The notes under the pieces: generated by a model
What the model saw: the letters and a program-made list of their open reading frames with translations, nothing else
What the model was told of the DNA's origin: nothing
The model's database searches: none
Made by a program: the position numbers and the translations under genes
From: Methylotenera_A sp049687015
GTDB taxonomy: Bacteria; Pseudomonadota; Gammaproteobacteria; Burkholderiales; Methylophilaceae
Length of the DNA stretch: 58,297 nucleotides
Assembly: GCA_049687015.1 (NCBI GenBank)
Contig: JBAVIP010000002.1
Span: 1-58,297 of the forward strand
Reading direction: 5' to 3'
Shown here: positions 38,062 to 47,032 of the stretch, one piece after another
How positions within the stretch are numbered: the first letter of the stretch is position 1
Layout: every line of letters begins with the position of its first letter

Positions 38062-39105
38062 TTACTCATTTGCAAACACGTTGCCTAGTTTATCCATTTC
38101 CTCTAAGGCGCGGCCACAACCCCTGGCAACGCAAGTAAGCGGGTCTTCTGCCACAATTACTGGCAAACCGGTTTCTTCGACTAGCAGTCTATCTAAATCG
38201 CGTAGCAGCGCGCCGCCACCTGTCAGCACCATGCCTTTTTCGGCAATATCTGCGCCCAGTTCAGGCGGAGTTTGCTCCAACGCAGATTTCACCGCACCTA
38301 CAATCGAATTTAGTGGCTCGGTTAGCGCTTCTAGAATTTCGTTGCTGGAAATAGTAAACTTACGTGGCAGGCCTTCAGCTAAGTTGCGCCCCGTCACTTC
38401 CATTTCCAATACTTCAGAGCCAGGGAAAGCCGAACCGATTTTTTTCTTAATCGCTTCAGCAGTAGGTTCAGAAATTTGCATACCGTAATTGCGGCGAATG
38501 TAATCAATAATTGCTTGGTCGAATTTATCGCCGCCTACGCGCTCAGATTTAGCATAAACAATACCGCCTAGCGAAATTACGCCCACTTCAGTGGTGCCGC
38601 CGCCGATGTCTACCACCATTGAGCCAGTGGCTTCTGCTACGGGCATATCTGCGCCGATTGCTGCAGCCATAGGTTCTTCAATCAAAAACACTTGTTTTGC
38701 GCCGGCACGTTCGGCCGATTCTTTAATCGCGCGGCGTTCTACCTGCGTCGAGCCGACCGGCACGCAAATAATAATGCGCGGGCTGGGTGAAAACCAGCGC
38801 GCGTCATGCACTTTGCGGATAAAAAATTTGAGCATTTGCTCGGTGACGGTGAAATCGGCAATCACGCCATCTTTCATGGGGCGGATGGCTTGAATATTAG
38901 AGGGCGCACGGCCTAACATGCCTTTGGCGTCTTTACCTACAGCCAGCAACACCTTTTTGCCGCCTGGGCCACCTTCAGTGCGAATAGCAACGACTGAGGG
39001 TTCGTCTAATACGATGCCTCTGCCGCGTGCATAAATGAGGGTATTGGCGGTGCCTAAATCGATGGCCAAGTCATTTGAAAAGTAACTATTGATGAAACCG
39101 AACAT
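38062..39105 (-). CDS. mreB: Rod shape-determining actin homologue MreB
   Basis: The 347-residue cytoplasmic filament protein has actin phosphate motifs DLGTANTLIY, VVDIGGGTTEVGVIS and GMVLTGGGALLRDLDRLL, and the membrane-binding N-terminal MFGFINSYFSND. AGGAT precedes the ATG. It leads the long leftward operon mreBCD-mrdAB-rlpA-dacC-ybeD-lipBA and diverges from gatC. Confidence 0.98.
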   Translation of the reverse strand: MFGFINSYFSNDLAIDLGTANTLIYARGRGIVLDEPSVVAIRTEGGPGGKKVLLAVGKDAKGMLGRAPSNIQAIRPMKDGVIADFTVTEQMLKFFIRKVHDARWFSPSPRIIICVPVGSTQVERRAIKESAERAGAKQVFLIEEPMAAAIGADMPVAEATGSMVVDIGGGTTEVGVISLGGIVYAKSERVGGDKFDQAIIDYIRRNYGMQISEPTAEAIKKKIGSAFPGSEVLEMEVTGRNLAEGLPRKFTISSNEILEALTEPLNSIVGAVKSALEQTPPELGADIAEKGMVLTGGGALLRDLDRLLVEETGLPVIVAEDPLTCVARGCGRALEEMDKLGNVFANE

Positions 39106-39192
39106 ATTGTTTTATCCTGTGCTTTGCGCAAACGTTTACATGACTTTGATTGCGACTCAAGTTGCAACTAAAGCTGTGCTTTAAAATCAAGG

Positions 39193-39198
39193 TATAAT
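39193..39198 (+). promoter_or_regulatory. Candidate -10 box for gatCAB
   Basis: TATAAT at 39193-39198 lies 67 bases before the gatC ATG in the 159-base gap divergent from mreB. The -35 region is poor at 16-18 bp spacing, so support is limited to the -10 match. Confidence 0.4.
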
Positions 39199-39264
39199 AA
39201 CGTATATTGCACTTAAAATTAAGATGCATTTACACATTGTTACAAACAAAATCGAATTTATCTT

Positions 39265-39579
39265 ATGGCACTCAACATTACCGATATTAAACGCATTGCA
39301 CACTTGGCGCGCTTAGAAATTAATGAGCAAGAAGCTGCAGCCACACTCACTAAACTTTCTGGTATTTTAGGCTTAATCGAGCAAATGCAAGCGGTCGATA
39401 CCACGGGCATTACGCCGATGTCGCACTCGCAAGATGTGGTGCAGCGCTTGCGCGAAGACGTTGTTACCGAAACTAACCAGCGTGAAGCGTTTCAGAAAAT
39501 TGCACCCGTTCTAGGCAATGGTTCAGCTAAACAGGCGGTAGATGGCGGTCTGTATCTTGTGCCACAAGTGATTGAGTAA
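39265..39579 (+). CDS. gatC: Asp/Glu-tRNA amidotransferase subunit C
   Basis: The 104-residue subunit (MALNITDIKRIAHLARLEIN) wraps GatA and GatB and stabilises the amidotransferase. Conserved DVVQRLREDVV is present. It opens the gatC-gatA-gatB operon, with gatA 8 bases on. The complex makes Gln-tRNA(Gln) and/or Asn-tRNA(Asn) from misacylated tRNAs. Confidence 0.95.
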   Translation: MALNITDIKRIAHLARLEINEQEAAATLTKLSGILGLIEQMQAVDTTGITPMSHSQDVVQRLREDVVTETNQREAFQKIAPVLGNGSAKQAVDGGLYLVPQVIE

Positions 39580-39587
39580 GAAACAGC

Positions 39588-41057
39588 ATGATTAACAGCA
39601 GCTTAAAAACACTTAGCCAAATGCTGGCTAAAAAAGAAATTTCCAGCGTTGAAATGACGCAGACTTTTCTAAATCGCATCCATCAATTTAATCCAACCAT
39701 CAATGCCTATATTGCGCTAGATGAAGCTAAAACGCTCGCGCAAGCTAAAGTGGCCGATGCGCGCATTGCAGCTGGGAATACCGAGCCTTTAACGGGGATT
39801 CCGTTTGCGCAAAAAGATATTTTCTGCGCCAAAGGCTGGCAGACGACTTGCGGCTCAAAAATGCTGGCTAATTTTATTGCGCCTTATGATGCACATGTGA
39901 TTAGCCAGTTTGACGCGGCAGGTGCGGTGAATTTGGGCAAAACCAATATGGATGAATTCGCCATGGGCTCGTCGAATGAAACCAGCTATTTTGGTGGCGT
40001 AAAAAACCCTTGGGATTTTGACCGTGTGCCGGGCGGCAGTAGTGGTGGTAGCGCAGCTGCAGTGGCGGCAAGGCTTTGTGCCGCCGCAACAGGAACGGAT
40101 ACCGGCGGCTCGATACGCCAGCCAGCCAGTCTTTGCGGCTTTACCGGTTTAAAACCGACTTACGGCTTGGTGTCACGTTACGGCATGATTGCGTTTGCAT
40201 CTTCACTCGACCAGGCAGGGCCAATGGCGAAAAGCGCCGAAGATTGCGCCATGATGCTGAACGTAATGGCAGGGTTTGATGAGCGCGATTCTACCAGCCT
40301 GAATCGTCCCAAAGAAGATTACACACGCGGCCTGGTGGGCATGTCAGGTGACAAGCCGCTCAAAGGTCTTAAAATAGGGTTGCCGAAAGAATATTTTGCC
40401 GATGGCCTGGATGCAGGCGTGGCAAAAGTGGTGCTGGACGCGATTTCGGAATACAAAAAACTGGGTGCAGAAACGGTAGAAATTTCACTGCCCAATACCA
40501 AACTTTCTATCCCGGTTTATTATGTGCTCGCGCCTGCCGAAGCCAGCTCTAACTTATCACGCTACGATGGGGTGCGTTATGGGCACCGCGCGGCAGAATA
40601 CACCGATTTGATGGATATGTACTGCAAGAGCCGCGCCGAAGGGTTTGGGGCAGAAGTGAAGCGGCGCATCCTCATCGGCACTTATGTATTAAGCGCTGGC
40701 TATTACGATGCCTATTACCTTAAAGCCCAGAAAATTCGTCATTTGATAGCGGATGACTTCAAGCAGGCGTTTAAAAAATGTGACATCATCATGGGGCCTA
40801 CTGCGCCTTCAACAGCGTTCAAGGCGGGTGAAAAAGCCGATGACCCTGTCGCCATGTATCTGCAGGATGTGTATACCATCGCCACCAATCTGGCCGGTTT
40901 GCCTGGTATGAGCATTCCAGCGGGCTTTGATAAAGGCTTGCCCGTTGGACTGCAGTTGATGGGAAATTATTTTGATGAGGCACGCATGCTCGATGTGGCG
41001 CATGCTTATCAACAAGTAACAGATTGGCATACGCAGATGCCAGAAGGTTTGAAATAA
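39588..41057 (+). CDS. gatA: Asp/Glu-tRNA amidotransferase subunit A
   Basis: The 489-residue amidase-signature enzyme frees ammonia from glutamine. The Ser-cisSer-Lys triad is visible: lysine in IPFAQKDIFC, the serine motif PGGSSGGSAAAVAARL and GTDTGGSIRQPASLCG. Length is standard. It is one base upstream of gatB. Confidence 0.97.
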   Translation: MINSSLKTLSQMLAKKEISSVEMTQTFLNRIHQFNPTINAYIALDEAKTLAQAKVADARIAAGNTEPLTGIPFAQKDIFCAKGWQTTCGSKMLANFIAPYDAHVISQFDAAGAVNLGKTNMDEFAMGSSNETSYFGGVKNPWDFDRVPGGSSGGSAAAVAARLCAAATGTDTGGSIRQPASLCGFTGLKPTYGLVSRYGMIAFASSLDQAGPMAKSAEDCAMMLNVMAGFDERDSTSLNRPKEDYTRGLVGMSGDKPLKGLKIGLPKEYFADGLDAGVAKVVLDAISEYKKLGAETVEISLPNTKLSIPVYYVLAPAEASSNLSRYDGVRYGHRAAEYTDLMDMYCKSRAEGFGAEVKRRILIGTYVLSAGYYDAYYLKAQKIRHLIADDFKQAFKKCDIIMGPTAPSTAFKAGEKADDPVAMYLQDVYTIATNLAGLPGMSIPAGFDKGLPVGLQLMGNYFDEARMLDVAHAYQQVTDWHTQMPEGLK

Positions 41058-41058
41058 T

Positions 41059-42534
41059 ATGGAATGGGAAGTCGTCATTGGGTTGGAGACGCATACCCAG
41101 CTAAAAACCAACACTAAAATATTTAGTGGCGCATCGATTAAATATGGTGCAGAACCTAACACCCAGGCCTGCGAGGTGAGCATTGCTTTACCGGGCGTGT
41201 TGCCTGTGCTGAACAAACAAGCCGTGGAATGTGCGATTAAATTTGGTTTGGCGGTGAATGCAGAAATCGCCCCGCGCTCAGTGTTTGCGCGTAAAAACTA
41301 TTTTTACCCGGATTTACCCAAAGGCTACCAGATCAGTCAGTATGAGTTGCCAGTGGTGGGTAAAGGCGCGGTGACGATACAAGTACCGGCAGTAGGTAAA
41401 AACGCCGCTTATGAAAAAGTCATCAATATTACCCGTGCGCATTTAGAAGAAGATGCTGGCAAATCTGTTCACGGTGCGGTGGAAGGCATGAGCGGTATTG
41501 ACTTGAATCGCGCAGGCACGCCGTTGCTGGAGATTGTGACTGAACCGGACATGCGTTCTGCAGCGGAAGCGGTGGCCTATGCTAAAAAACTGCACGAGCT
41601 GGTGCAATGGATAGATATTTGCGACGGTAACATGCAGGAAGGCAGTTTCAGGTGTGATGTAAATGTGTCGGTGCGGTCGAAAGGTTCTGAAAAGCTGGGT
41701 ACAAGGCGCGAGATAAAGAACCTCAACTCGTTCAAATTCATGCAGCAGGCGATTGAATACGAGACACGCTGGCAGATTGAAACGCTGGAAGATGGCGGAA
41801 CTATTCATCAGGCAACCGTCCTGTTTAACCCAGATACAGGCGAAACCAGAGCTATGCGCAGCAAGGAAGAAGCTAACGATTATCGCTATTTCCCCGACCC
41901 TGATTTGTTGCCGTTAGAGGTCACTGAAGCTGATAAAGCGCGCGTGAGGGCAACAATGCCAGAGCTGCCAGAGGCGATGAAGGCAAGGTTCGAAGCTGAG
42001 TATGGCTTAAGTAGCTACGATGCAAGTGTATTGACTGATTCTAGAGCAATGGCTAATTATTTTGAAGTAGTTGTGATAGGCTGTGGAGATGCTAAGTTGG
42101 CTGCCAACTGGGTTATAGGAGAATTGTCAGCCTTGCTCAACCGTTTGGGCTTTGTCAGCGAAACCCCAATTGCTGATAGCCCTGTTGATGCCAATACTCT
42201 CGCACAATTAATCAATCGTTGTAAGGATGGTACTTTGTCGGTGAAAATGGCAAAAGAAGTGTTAGCTGATATTGCAGGTCAGTCTTTTGAAAATTTGGGG
42301 GAAACCGTAGATCAGATTATTGCAAGACGTGGTTTTGTTCAGATATCTGATAGCGGCGCGATTGAAGCGATAATTGATGAAGTATTAGCAGCCAATCCTG
42401 CCATGGTAGAAGAATTTAAAGCAGGTAAAGAAAAAGCTTTCAATGCCTTGGTAGGACAAGCCATGAAAGCCTCAAAAGGCAAAGCCAACCCTGCGCAGGT
42501 GAATGAAATCTTAAAGAAAAAACTGGCTAATTAA
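41059..42534 (+). CDS. gatB: Asp/Glu-tRNA amidotransferase subunit B
   Basis: The 491-residue kinase subunit activates the misacylated tRNA. It starts WEVVIGLETHTQLKTNTKIF and has RKNYFYPDLPKGYQISQ, FRCDVNVSVR and the C-terminal YqeY-like tail (VGQAMKASKGKANPAQVNEI). Codon choice in the last third (from about 41990) is visibly more AT-rich than in the first two thirds. A weak hairpin overlaps its stop. Confidence 0.97.
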   Translation: MEWEVVIGLETHTQLKTNTKIFSGASIKYGAEPNTQACEVSIALPGVLPVLNKQAVECAIKFGLAVNAEIAPRSVFARKNYFYPDLPKGYQISQYELPVVGKGAVTIQVPAVGKNAAYEKVINITRAHLEEDAGKSVHGAVEGMSGIDLNRAGTPLLEIVTEPDMRSAAEAVAYAKKLHELVQWIDICDGNMQEGSFRCDVNVSVRSKGSEKLGTRREIKNLNSFKFMQQAIEYETRWQIETLEDGGTIHQATVLFNPDTGETRAMRSKEEANDYRYFPDPDLLPLEVTEADKARVRATMPELPEAMKARFEAEYGLSSYDASVLTDSRAMANYFEVVVIGCGDAKLAANWVIGELSALLNRLGFVSETPIADSPVDANTLAQLINRCKDGTLSVKMAKEVLADIAGQSFENLGETVDQIIARRGFVQISDSGAIEAIIDEVLAANPAMVEEFKAGKEKAFNALVGQAMKASKGKANPAQVNEILKKKLAN

Positions 42535-42547
42535 TTAGCTATTTTTT
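42526..42547. terminator. Weak terminator-like palindrome after gatB
   Basis: GCTAATTAATTAGC (42526-42539) is a perfect palindrome spanning the gatB stop, followed by a T-run (42542-42547). The stem would be only five AT-rich pairs, so it is a weak candidate between convergent genes. Confidence 0.3.
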
Positions 42548-43252
42548 AGCTGGTTGTTCAGGCGATACTACGCCGGCAGCGGTCGGTGCCTTGATGAGCG
42601 TGGCCTCTAATGAGCCTGCTCCAGAATCAACGCTGGCAGGTTGTTTTAATGCGATAAATCTTTCTTTATCCTCTGCGTAGCGTTTACGGGTGGCTTCCAT
42701 ATTTAATTTACGTTGAACCATTTGTTTGTCGATATTGGCAGACTCTATTTTTGACAGCCGTAATTCCTCACTTAAGTATGGTGGTAGCGGTTTGTTACGC
42801 GCGCGAAAATTTTGCGCAGTCTTATTGTTGCGCGCGGATCTATTAGCGGTGCTTATTTTTTGCTGTGAAAGTGCTTGTATGGCGGCTAGATCTGTTTGTA
42901 AATTGCGGTCACGCGCCAAATCAATTTCTTCGGCATTGGTGTAAGAGGCCAATAAAATTTTATCTTTACGTTCTTTATCAAGTTTTTGTTGATCTAATAT
43001 TTCATTTTTTGGATCAACTTTAACATTGTGCTTAAGTACCATCCCCTGGCTATTCATTTCGGCATTATTGCGGCCAGCTTCTTGTGCAGGTAGTTTGTCG
43101 CCATAATGTGTCACACCACTGCTATCAACCCATTTCACGATTTTTTTACCACTGCCACTGTTTGAAGTAGCAGCTTCATTTTTATTTGCAGCATGCGCAA
43201 TATTTGAAATTGCAAATATGGCTGCCACTAAAATAAAGAGTATTTTTTGCAT
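42539..43252 (-). CDS. DUF4124 domain exported protein
   Basis: From ATG 43252 the product is 237 residues with signal peptide MQKILFILVAAIFAISNIAHA, then the DUF4124 segment VKWVDSSGVTHYGDKLP. The remainder is charged, helical and Arg/Lys/Gln-rich with no further motif. DUF4124 occurs in many periplasmic proteins of betaproteobacteria; function unknown. An upstream in-frame TTG (43270) is less likely as a start. Confidence 0.8.
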   Translation of the reverse strand: MQKILFILVAAIFAISNIAHAANKNEAATSNSGSGKKIVKWVDSSGVTHYGDKLPAQEAGRNNAEMNSQGMVLKHNVKVDPKNEILDQQKLDKERKDKILLASYTNAEEIDLARDRNLQTDLAAIQALSQQKISTANRSARNNKTAQNFRARNKPLPPYLSEELRLSKIESANIDKQMVQRKLNMEATRKRYAEDKERFIALKQPASVDSGAGSLEATLIKAPTAAGVVSPEQPAKK

Positions 43253-43277
43253 ATAATTTAAATTGCCCAATTAATAT

Positions 43278-43922
43278 TTAACTTTCAATGCCATATTGTT
43301 GGCGATACTCCCGAATTTTAAGCAAGTGTTGTGCCATATCTTGTTGATTTTGCACAAATTCCAGCAAGTCACTTAAATTGGCGATGGCAGATACGGGTAA
43401 ATGATGCAGCGTTTGAACCTCTTGCACCGCTGAAAGTTCGCCTAAGCCTTTTTCTTGCCTATCTAGGGCAATAGCCACGCCGCAAGGCTCCGCGCCGTGT
43501 TGTTGAATTAAATCAATCGATTCGCGCACTGAGGTGCCTGCTGAAATGACATCATCGATAATGAGTACCCGACCTTGCAATGGTGCTCCAACGATTATGC
43601 CACCTTCGCCGTGGTCTTTGGTCTCTTTACGGTTGTAGGCATAAGGTACATTGTGACCATTTTTGGCAAGCGCGATGGCAATGCTGGCCGCTAAAGTGAT
43701 GCCTTTGTAAGCTGGGCCAAATAGCATATCGAACTGAATACCTGATTTTTCGATACTATTGGCGTAGAATTCGCCTAGTTTTAATAAACTTTCGCCATCA
43801 TTAAACAGGCCAGCATTAAAAAAATACGGGCTTAAGCGGCCGGCTTTAGTTTTGAATTCGCCAAATTTTAAAACCTGCTTTTTAACGGCAAACGCGATAA
43901 ACTCTTGACTAATTTGTGACAT
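43278..43922 (-). CDS. pyrE: Orotate phosphoribosyltransferase
   Basis: The 214-residue enzyme adds PRPP-derived ribose phosphate to orotate in pyrimidine synthesis. The PRPP loop VLIIDDVISAGTSVRES and the flexible-loop region YNRKETKDHGEGG are present, with YFFNAGLFNDG at the N-terminal hood. It is divergent from xth with a short gap. Confidence 0.97.
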   Translation of the reverse strand: MSQISQEFIAFAVKKQVLKFGEFKTKAGRLSPYFFNAGLFNDGESLLKLGEFYANSIEKSGIQFDMLFGPAYKGITLAASIAIALAKNGHNVPYAYNRKETKDHGEGGIIVGAPLQGRVLIIDDVISAGTSVRESIDLIQQHGAEPCGVAIALDRQEKGLGELSAVQEVQTLHHLPVSAIANLSDLLEFVQNQQDMAQHLLKIREYRQQYGIES

Positions 43923-43945
43923 AACAATATGAATTGAAAGTAGAT

Positions 43946-44722
43946 ATGCGCATTATAACTGCGAATTTGAATGGAATACGCTCAGCTGCCAACAAGGGTT
44001 TTTATGCCTGGCTGCAAAAGCAGCAGGCTGATGTGATTTGCCTGCAGGAAATCAAAGCGCAGGCGGCCGATATGACGGCAGAAATGCTAGCACCTGCGGG
44101 CTATTACGGCTATTTTCATTATGCAGATAAAAAAGGCTATAGCGGTGTAGGCATTTACTGCAAAACTAAGCCGGATGCGGTGATTGAGGGCTTGAGCATT
44201 GCAGATATTGACAGCGAAGGCCGTTATTTAGAGTGTCAGTTTGGCAACCTGAGCGTGATATCGCTTTATTTGCCTTCTGGTTCAAGTGGCGAAGAGCGCC
44301 AAGCATTTAAGTTTAGCGTCATGGCCCGCATCATGCCGCATCTGGAGGCGCTTGCGAAGAATGGCCGCGACGTGGTCATTTGTGGCGATTGGAATATCGC
44401 GCATCAGGAAATAGATTTGAAAAATTACAAAGGCAATAAAAAGAATTCAGGTTTTTTGCCTGAAGAGCGTGCCTGGTTAAGTGATTTGTTCAATCGTGTA
44501 AGCTGGGTGGATGTGTACCGCAAGTTGCATCCTGAAACCACAGATGAATGCTATACCTGGTGGAGCAACCGCGGCGCTGCCTACGAAAAAAATGTAGGCT
44601 GGCGCTTAGACTATCAGATTGCTACGCCAGAATTTGCAAAAAGGGCTTTTCAGTCAACTATTTACAAAGATGAACGTTTTAGTGACCATGCTCCTCTTAC
44701 TGTTGATTATCACCCTAATTGA
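43946..44722 (+). CDS. xth: Exonuclease III family AP endonuclease
   Basis: The 258-residue protein cuts abasic sites in base-excision repair. It has MRIITANLNGIRSAANKGF, CLQEIKAQ (metal Glu), GDWNIAHQEIDL (Asp/Asn), RLDYQIA and SDHAPLTVDY (catalytic Asp-His). ATG 43946 with GAAAG upstream is chosen over the in-frame TTG at 43934. It is closer to the XthA/ExoA type than to E. coli Nfo. Confidence 0.95.
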   Translation: MRIITANLNGIRSAANKGFYAWLQKQQADVICLQEIKAQAADMTAEMLAPAGYYGYFHYADKKGYSGVGIYCKTKPDAVIEGLSIADIDSEGRYLECQFGNLSVISLYLPSGSSGEERQAFKFSVMARIMPHLEALAKNGRDVVICGDWNIAHQEIDLKNYKGNKKNSGFLPEERAWLSDLFNRVSWVDVYRKLHPETTDECYTWWSNRGAAYEKNVGWRLDYQIATPEFAKRAFQSTIYKDERFSDHAPLTVDYHPN

Positions 44723-44771
44723 TTAATAAGTAGTGTATTTATAAATTTTTTCATTTATTAAAGAATTCATT

Positions 44772-45662
44772 TTGCCATTTAAAAAATTTGTTTCAATACT
44801 TGTTGTGGCGCAAACGCTCAATGTAGCTGCAGTGCAGGCAGATGAGAATGAGCAGGCGATTGTGCCCGATAACATCAGCAACATTTATTCCGACGTAGAT
44901 ATGCGTGTACGTCTGGCAACCAAGCCAAACGCAGTGCCTTGTGAAGCTGAAAATTGCAATTTACAACAAGAATTTGATGCACGTGTGCAGCAGTTAGGGG
45001 CACAATTATCAGCAGCTGCATTTTTAGTGTATCCAACGCTTAATAAACATGTACATCAGTTTGTTTTTAGTGTGGTAGATAAAAAAGACCCGGGCATTGC
45101 CTCTAACGGAGCTGGCAAGATTGTACTTTTTCGTGGCCTGCAGCAGTTAGAACTTACCGATGATGCGCTTAGTTTTATTATAGCGCGCGAAATGGGGCAC
45201 GTGATTGGCAAGCATCACACTAAAAACACTTCTATCAAGCTCATTATTTCGGCGCTTGCAAGCATAGCGTTTCCTGCGCTGGCGGTGATTAGCGCCTCAT
45301 CTGCGGCAGCACAAGCAACCACAGCTACGACTTTAATTTCTAGTGCCGCTTCAACAGCAACGTCTATGGTAGGCTCAGAGGTTGCATTAGCGAAAATGAA
45401 ACCTGATCAATTGGCAGAATCAGACGAAATCGCACTTAAGTTACTACGTAATCAGGATTGGGACATGCGCTCCGTGGCGAACATTCTGCAATTTGACAAC
45501 GATCAAAGTGAAAATGCTTGGATAAAAGATTTGCAGGTGAGCGGCGATTCTCTACAAAAAATTGTAGATCAAGAGGAGTTGGCGCTTTTACCTACGGTAG
45601 AAGAAAGTTTATCTGCCAAGGAAGTAAATATCACCACTTCTAGTGCCGAGCTTTCTCAATAA
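44772..45662 (+). CDS. M48-like exported protein with altered zinc motif
   Basis: The frame opens with TTG at 44772, giving a signal peptide (PFKKFVSILVVAQTLNVAAV, cleavage near VQA) that later ATGs would delete. The fold resembles M48 metallopeptidases (IVLFRGLQQLELTDDALSFI before the motif), but the zinc motif reads REMGHVIGKHH where HExxH is expected: the first metal His is Arg. The third-ligand region is AESDEIALKLL. A central Ala/Ser/Thr-rich hydrophobic segment (about 160-205) may insert in membrane. It is 296 residues. Enzyme activity is doubtful. It is followed by the buf operon on the same strand. Confidence 0.7.
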   Translation: MPFKKFVSILVVAQTLNVAAVQADENEQAIVPDNISNIYSDVDMRVRLATKPNAVPCEAENCNLQQEFDARVQQLGAQLSAAAFLVYPTLNKHVHQFVFSVVDKKDPGIASNGAGKIVLFRGLQQLELTDDALSFIIAREMGHVIGKHHTKNTSIKLIISALASIAFPALAVISASSAAAQATTATTLISSAASTATSMVGSEVALAKMKPDQLAESDEIALKLLRNQDWDMRSVANILQFDNDQSENAWIKDLQVSGDSLQKIVDQEELALLPTVEESLSAKEVNITTSSAELSQ

Positions 45663-45709
45663 AAACCAACTTGAGAGTGAACTATATATACAATTTTTTC
45701 ACATTAAAT

Positions 45710-45781
45710 GTAAGGTTCTTTAATTTATCGCGACTAAACGAAGTAACTATCGATAGCTAAGTATTACTTTAGTTGATAGTT
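45710..45781 (+). promoter_or_regulatory. Possible ECF-type promoter and 5' UTR hairpin of bufA
   Basis: GTAAGG (45710-45715), 15 bases, CGAC (45731-45734) resembles ECF-sigma promoters of some bufferin operons, such as the GTAACC/CGAA type I recall from Caulobacter SigF. Downstream, AACTATC (45745-45751) pairs with GATAGTT (45775-45781), and the inner CTAAGT/ACTTTAG adds pairs, giving a leader hairpin just before the Shine-Dalgarno GAGAGGA. The hairpin is directly seen; the promoter is a guess. Confidence 0.35.
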
Positions 45782-45815
45782 GCCTATTAAAACTTCATTC
45801 TCGAGAGGAATTAAA

Positions 45816-46091
45816 ATGTCTATTGAAACATCATCAAAAGTTGGTAAAGGCGCTTTATTGGCGGTTGGTGCAGCAGCACTTATTTTGTCAGGTTGTGCAT
45901 CCAGTGGAAAGACTATGGATAAAAGCGCTTCAGGCGAAATGGTGCATTGCGCCGGCGTGAATTCATGTAAAGGCACAAGTGATTGTAAAACGGCTGAAAA
46001 TGCATGCAAAGGTCAAAACGTATGCAAGGGTCACGGCTTTTTAGCGTTGGCAGCCCCAGACTGTAGTGCTAAAGGTGGCAAAGTAATGTAG
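45816..46091 (+). CDS. bufA: Bufferin-type (BufA2-like) metallophore precursor with lipobox
   Basis: The 91-residue precursor has a long N-terminal signal with lipobox LSGC (C27), then a cysteine-rich core with C45, C51, C57, C64, C70 and C83 in the repeat HCAGVNSCKGTSDCKT followed by ACKGQNVCKGHGF. This repeat is typical of bufferins, exported ribosomal peptides whose cysteines are modified by MNIO enzymes so that they bind copper (family knowledge). A strong GAGAGGA precedes ATG 45816. bufB and bufC follow. The lipobox suggests an envelope-anchored rather than freely periplasmic form; whether C27 is really lipidated is inferred. Confidence 0.85.
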   Translation: MSIETSSKVGKGALLAVGAAALILSGCASSGKTMDKSASGEMVHCAGVNSCKGTSDCKTAENACKGQNVCKGHGFLALAAPDCSAKGGKVM

Positions 46092-46103
46092 CCATTAAAG
46101 AGT

Positions 46104-46147
46104 GGCATGCCTTCTCTTAATAATTGGAGGAGACGGCATGCTTTTTT
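46104..46147 (+). terminator. Hairpin with U-run between bufA and bufB (attenuator candidate)
   Basis: GCATGCC (46105-46111) pairs with GGCATGC (46135-46141), extended by TCTC (46113-46116) with GGAG-side bases (46130-46133), around a loop that includes AATTGG. Six T follow (46142-46147), and the bufB ATG begins at 46148. The stem also contains GGAGGAGA, the only good ribosome-binding site there. It should let most transcripts stop after bufA, so precursor exceeds enzyme. A 15-codon ORF (46138-46185) starts in the stem. Confidence 0.7.
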
Positions 46148-47032
46148 ATGCATCCATTAATAACTTATCCCTCAACATTGCCTAATACTAAATTACCTGA
46201 TTTAGGTTTTGGTCTAGGCTTACGCACGGCGCATTACAATGATATTTTAGAGACTAAGCCCAAGATTGATTGGTTTGAGCTGCTCTCAGAGAACTACATG
46301 GTGCCGGGTGGTAAGCCGCTGCATTTTTTAGATAAAATCTGCGAAAACTATCCAGTTGTCATGCATGGAGTATCTTTATCTATCGGGTCTGCAAGCCCGA
46401 TAGATAAAGAATATTTGCGCGATTTACGTCAATTGGCAGATCGCGTACAACCTGCCTGGATTTCGGATCATTTGTGCTGGACAGGTGTGCACGGCCAGAA
46501 TATGCACGACCTATTGCCATTGCCCTACACAGAAGCAACTGTCAAGCACGTGGTCGAGCGTATAGGCATTGTGCAGGATTTTCTAGGCCGTCGAATCTTG
46601 CTGGAAAATGTCTCCAGCTATGCCAGTTATGTTGATTCCAGCATGAGCGAATGGGAATTTATTTCGCAGGTTTGCGAGCAGGCAGATTGCCTGCTGCTGC
46701 TGGATGTGAACAATATTTACGTCAGCAGTTATAATCACCAGTTTGACGCCAAAGCCTTTATAGACGGCGTGCCGGCCAATCGTGTGCAGCAGATTCACCT
46801 GGCAGGGCACCATAATCACGGCGACTATATTATTGATACACACGATGCGCCAATCATTGACCCGGTATGGGATTTATACGGTCATGCGCTGTCACGGTTT
46901 GGCGCGGTTTCCACCATGATAGAGCGCGACGACCACATTCCACCGTTAAATGAGCTGGTAGAAGAGCTGGAAGTCGCGCGAAGCATTGCCCACAAGGCAA
47001 TATCCATGCGGCCTGCAGGGCAGGTAAAATGA
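46148..47032 (+). CDS. bufB: BufB-like MNIO (DUF692) iron-dependent peptide-modifying oxidase
   Basis: The 294-residue TIM-barrel enzyme belongs to MNIO (DUF692), which uses a di- or tri-iron site to oxidise cysteines of its precursor peptide, yielding thiooxazole-type groups in bufferins. Metal-ligand candidates lie in VVMHGVSLSIGS, ISDHLCWTG, LLENVSSYASY, LLDVNNIYVS, IHLAGHHNHG and MIERDDHIP. ATG 46148 follows the U-run of the hairpin; an upstream TTG (46124) is less likely. bufC overlaps its stop in ATGA. Confidence 0.9.
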   Translation: MHPLITYPSTLPNTKLPDLGFGLGLRTAHYNDILETKPKIDWFELLSENYMVPGGKPLHFLDKICENYPVVMHGVSLSIGSASPIDKEYLRDLRQLADRVQPAWISDHLCWTGVHGQNMHDLLPLPYTEATVKHVVERIGIVQDFLGRRILLENVSSYASYVDSSMSEWEFISQVCEQADCLLLLDVNNIYVSSYNHQFDAKAFIDGVPANRVQQIHLAGHHNHGDYIIDTHDAPIIDPVWDLYGHALSRFGAVSTMIERDDHIPPLNELVEELEVARSIAHKAISMRPAGQVK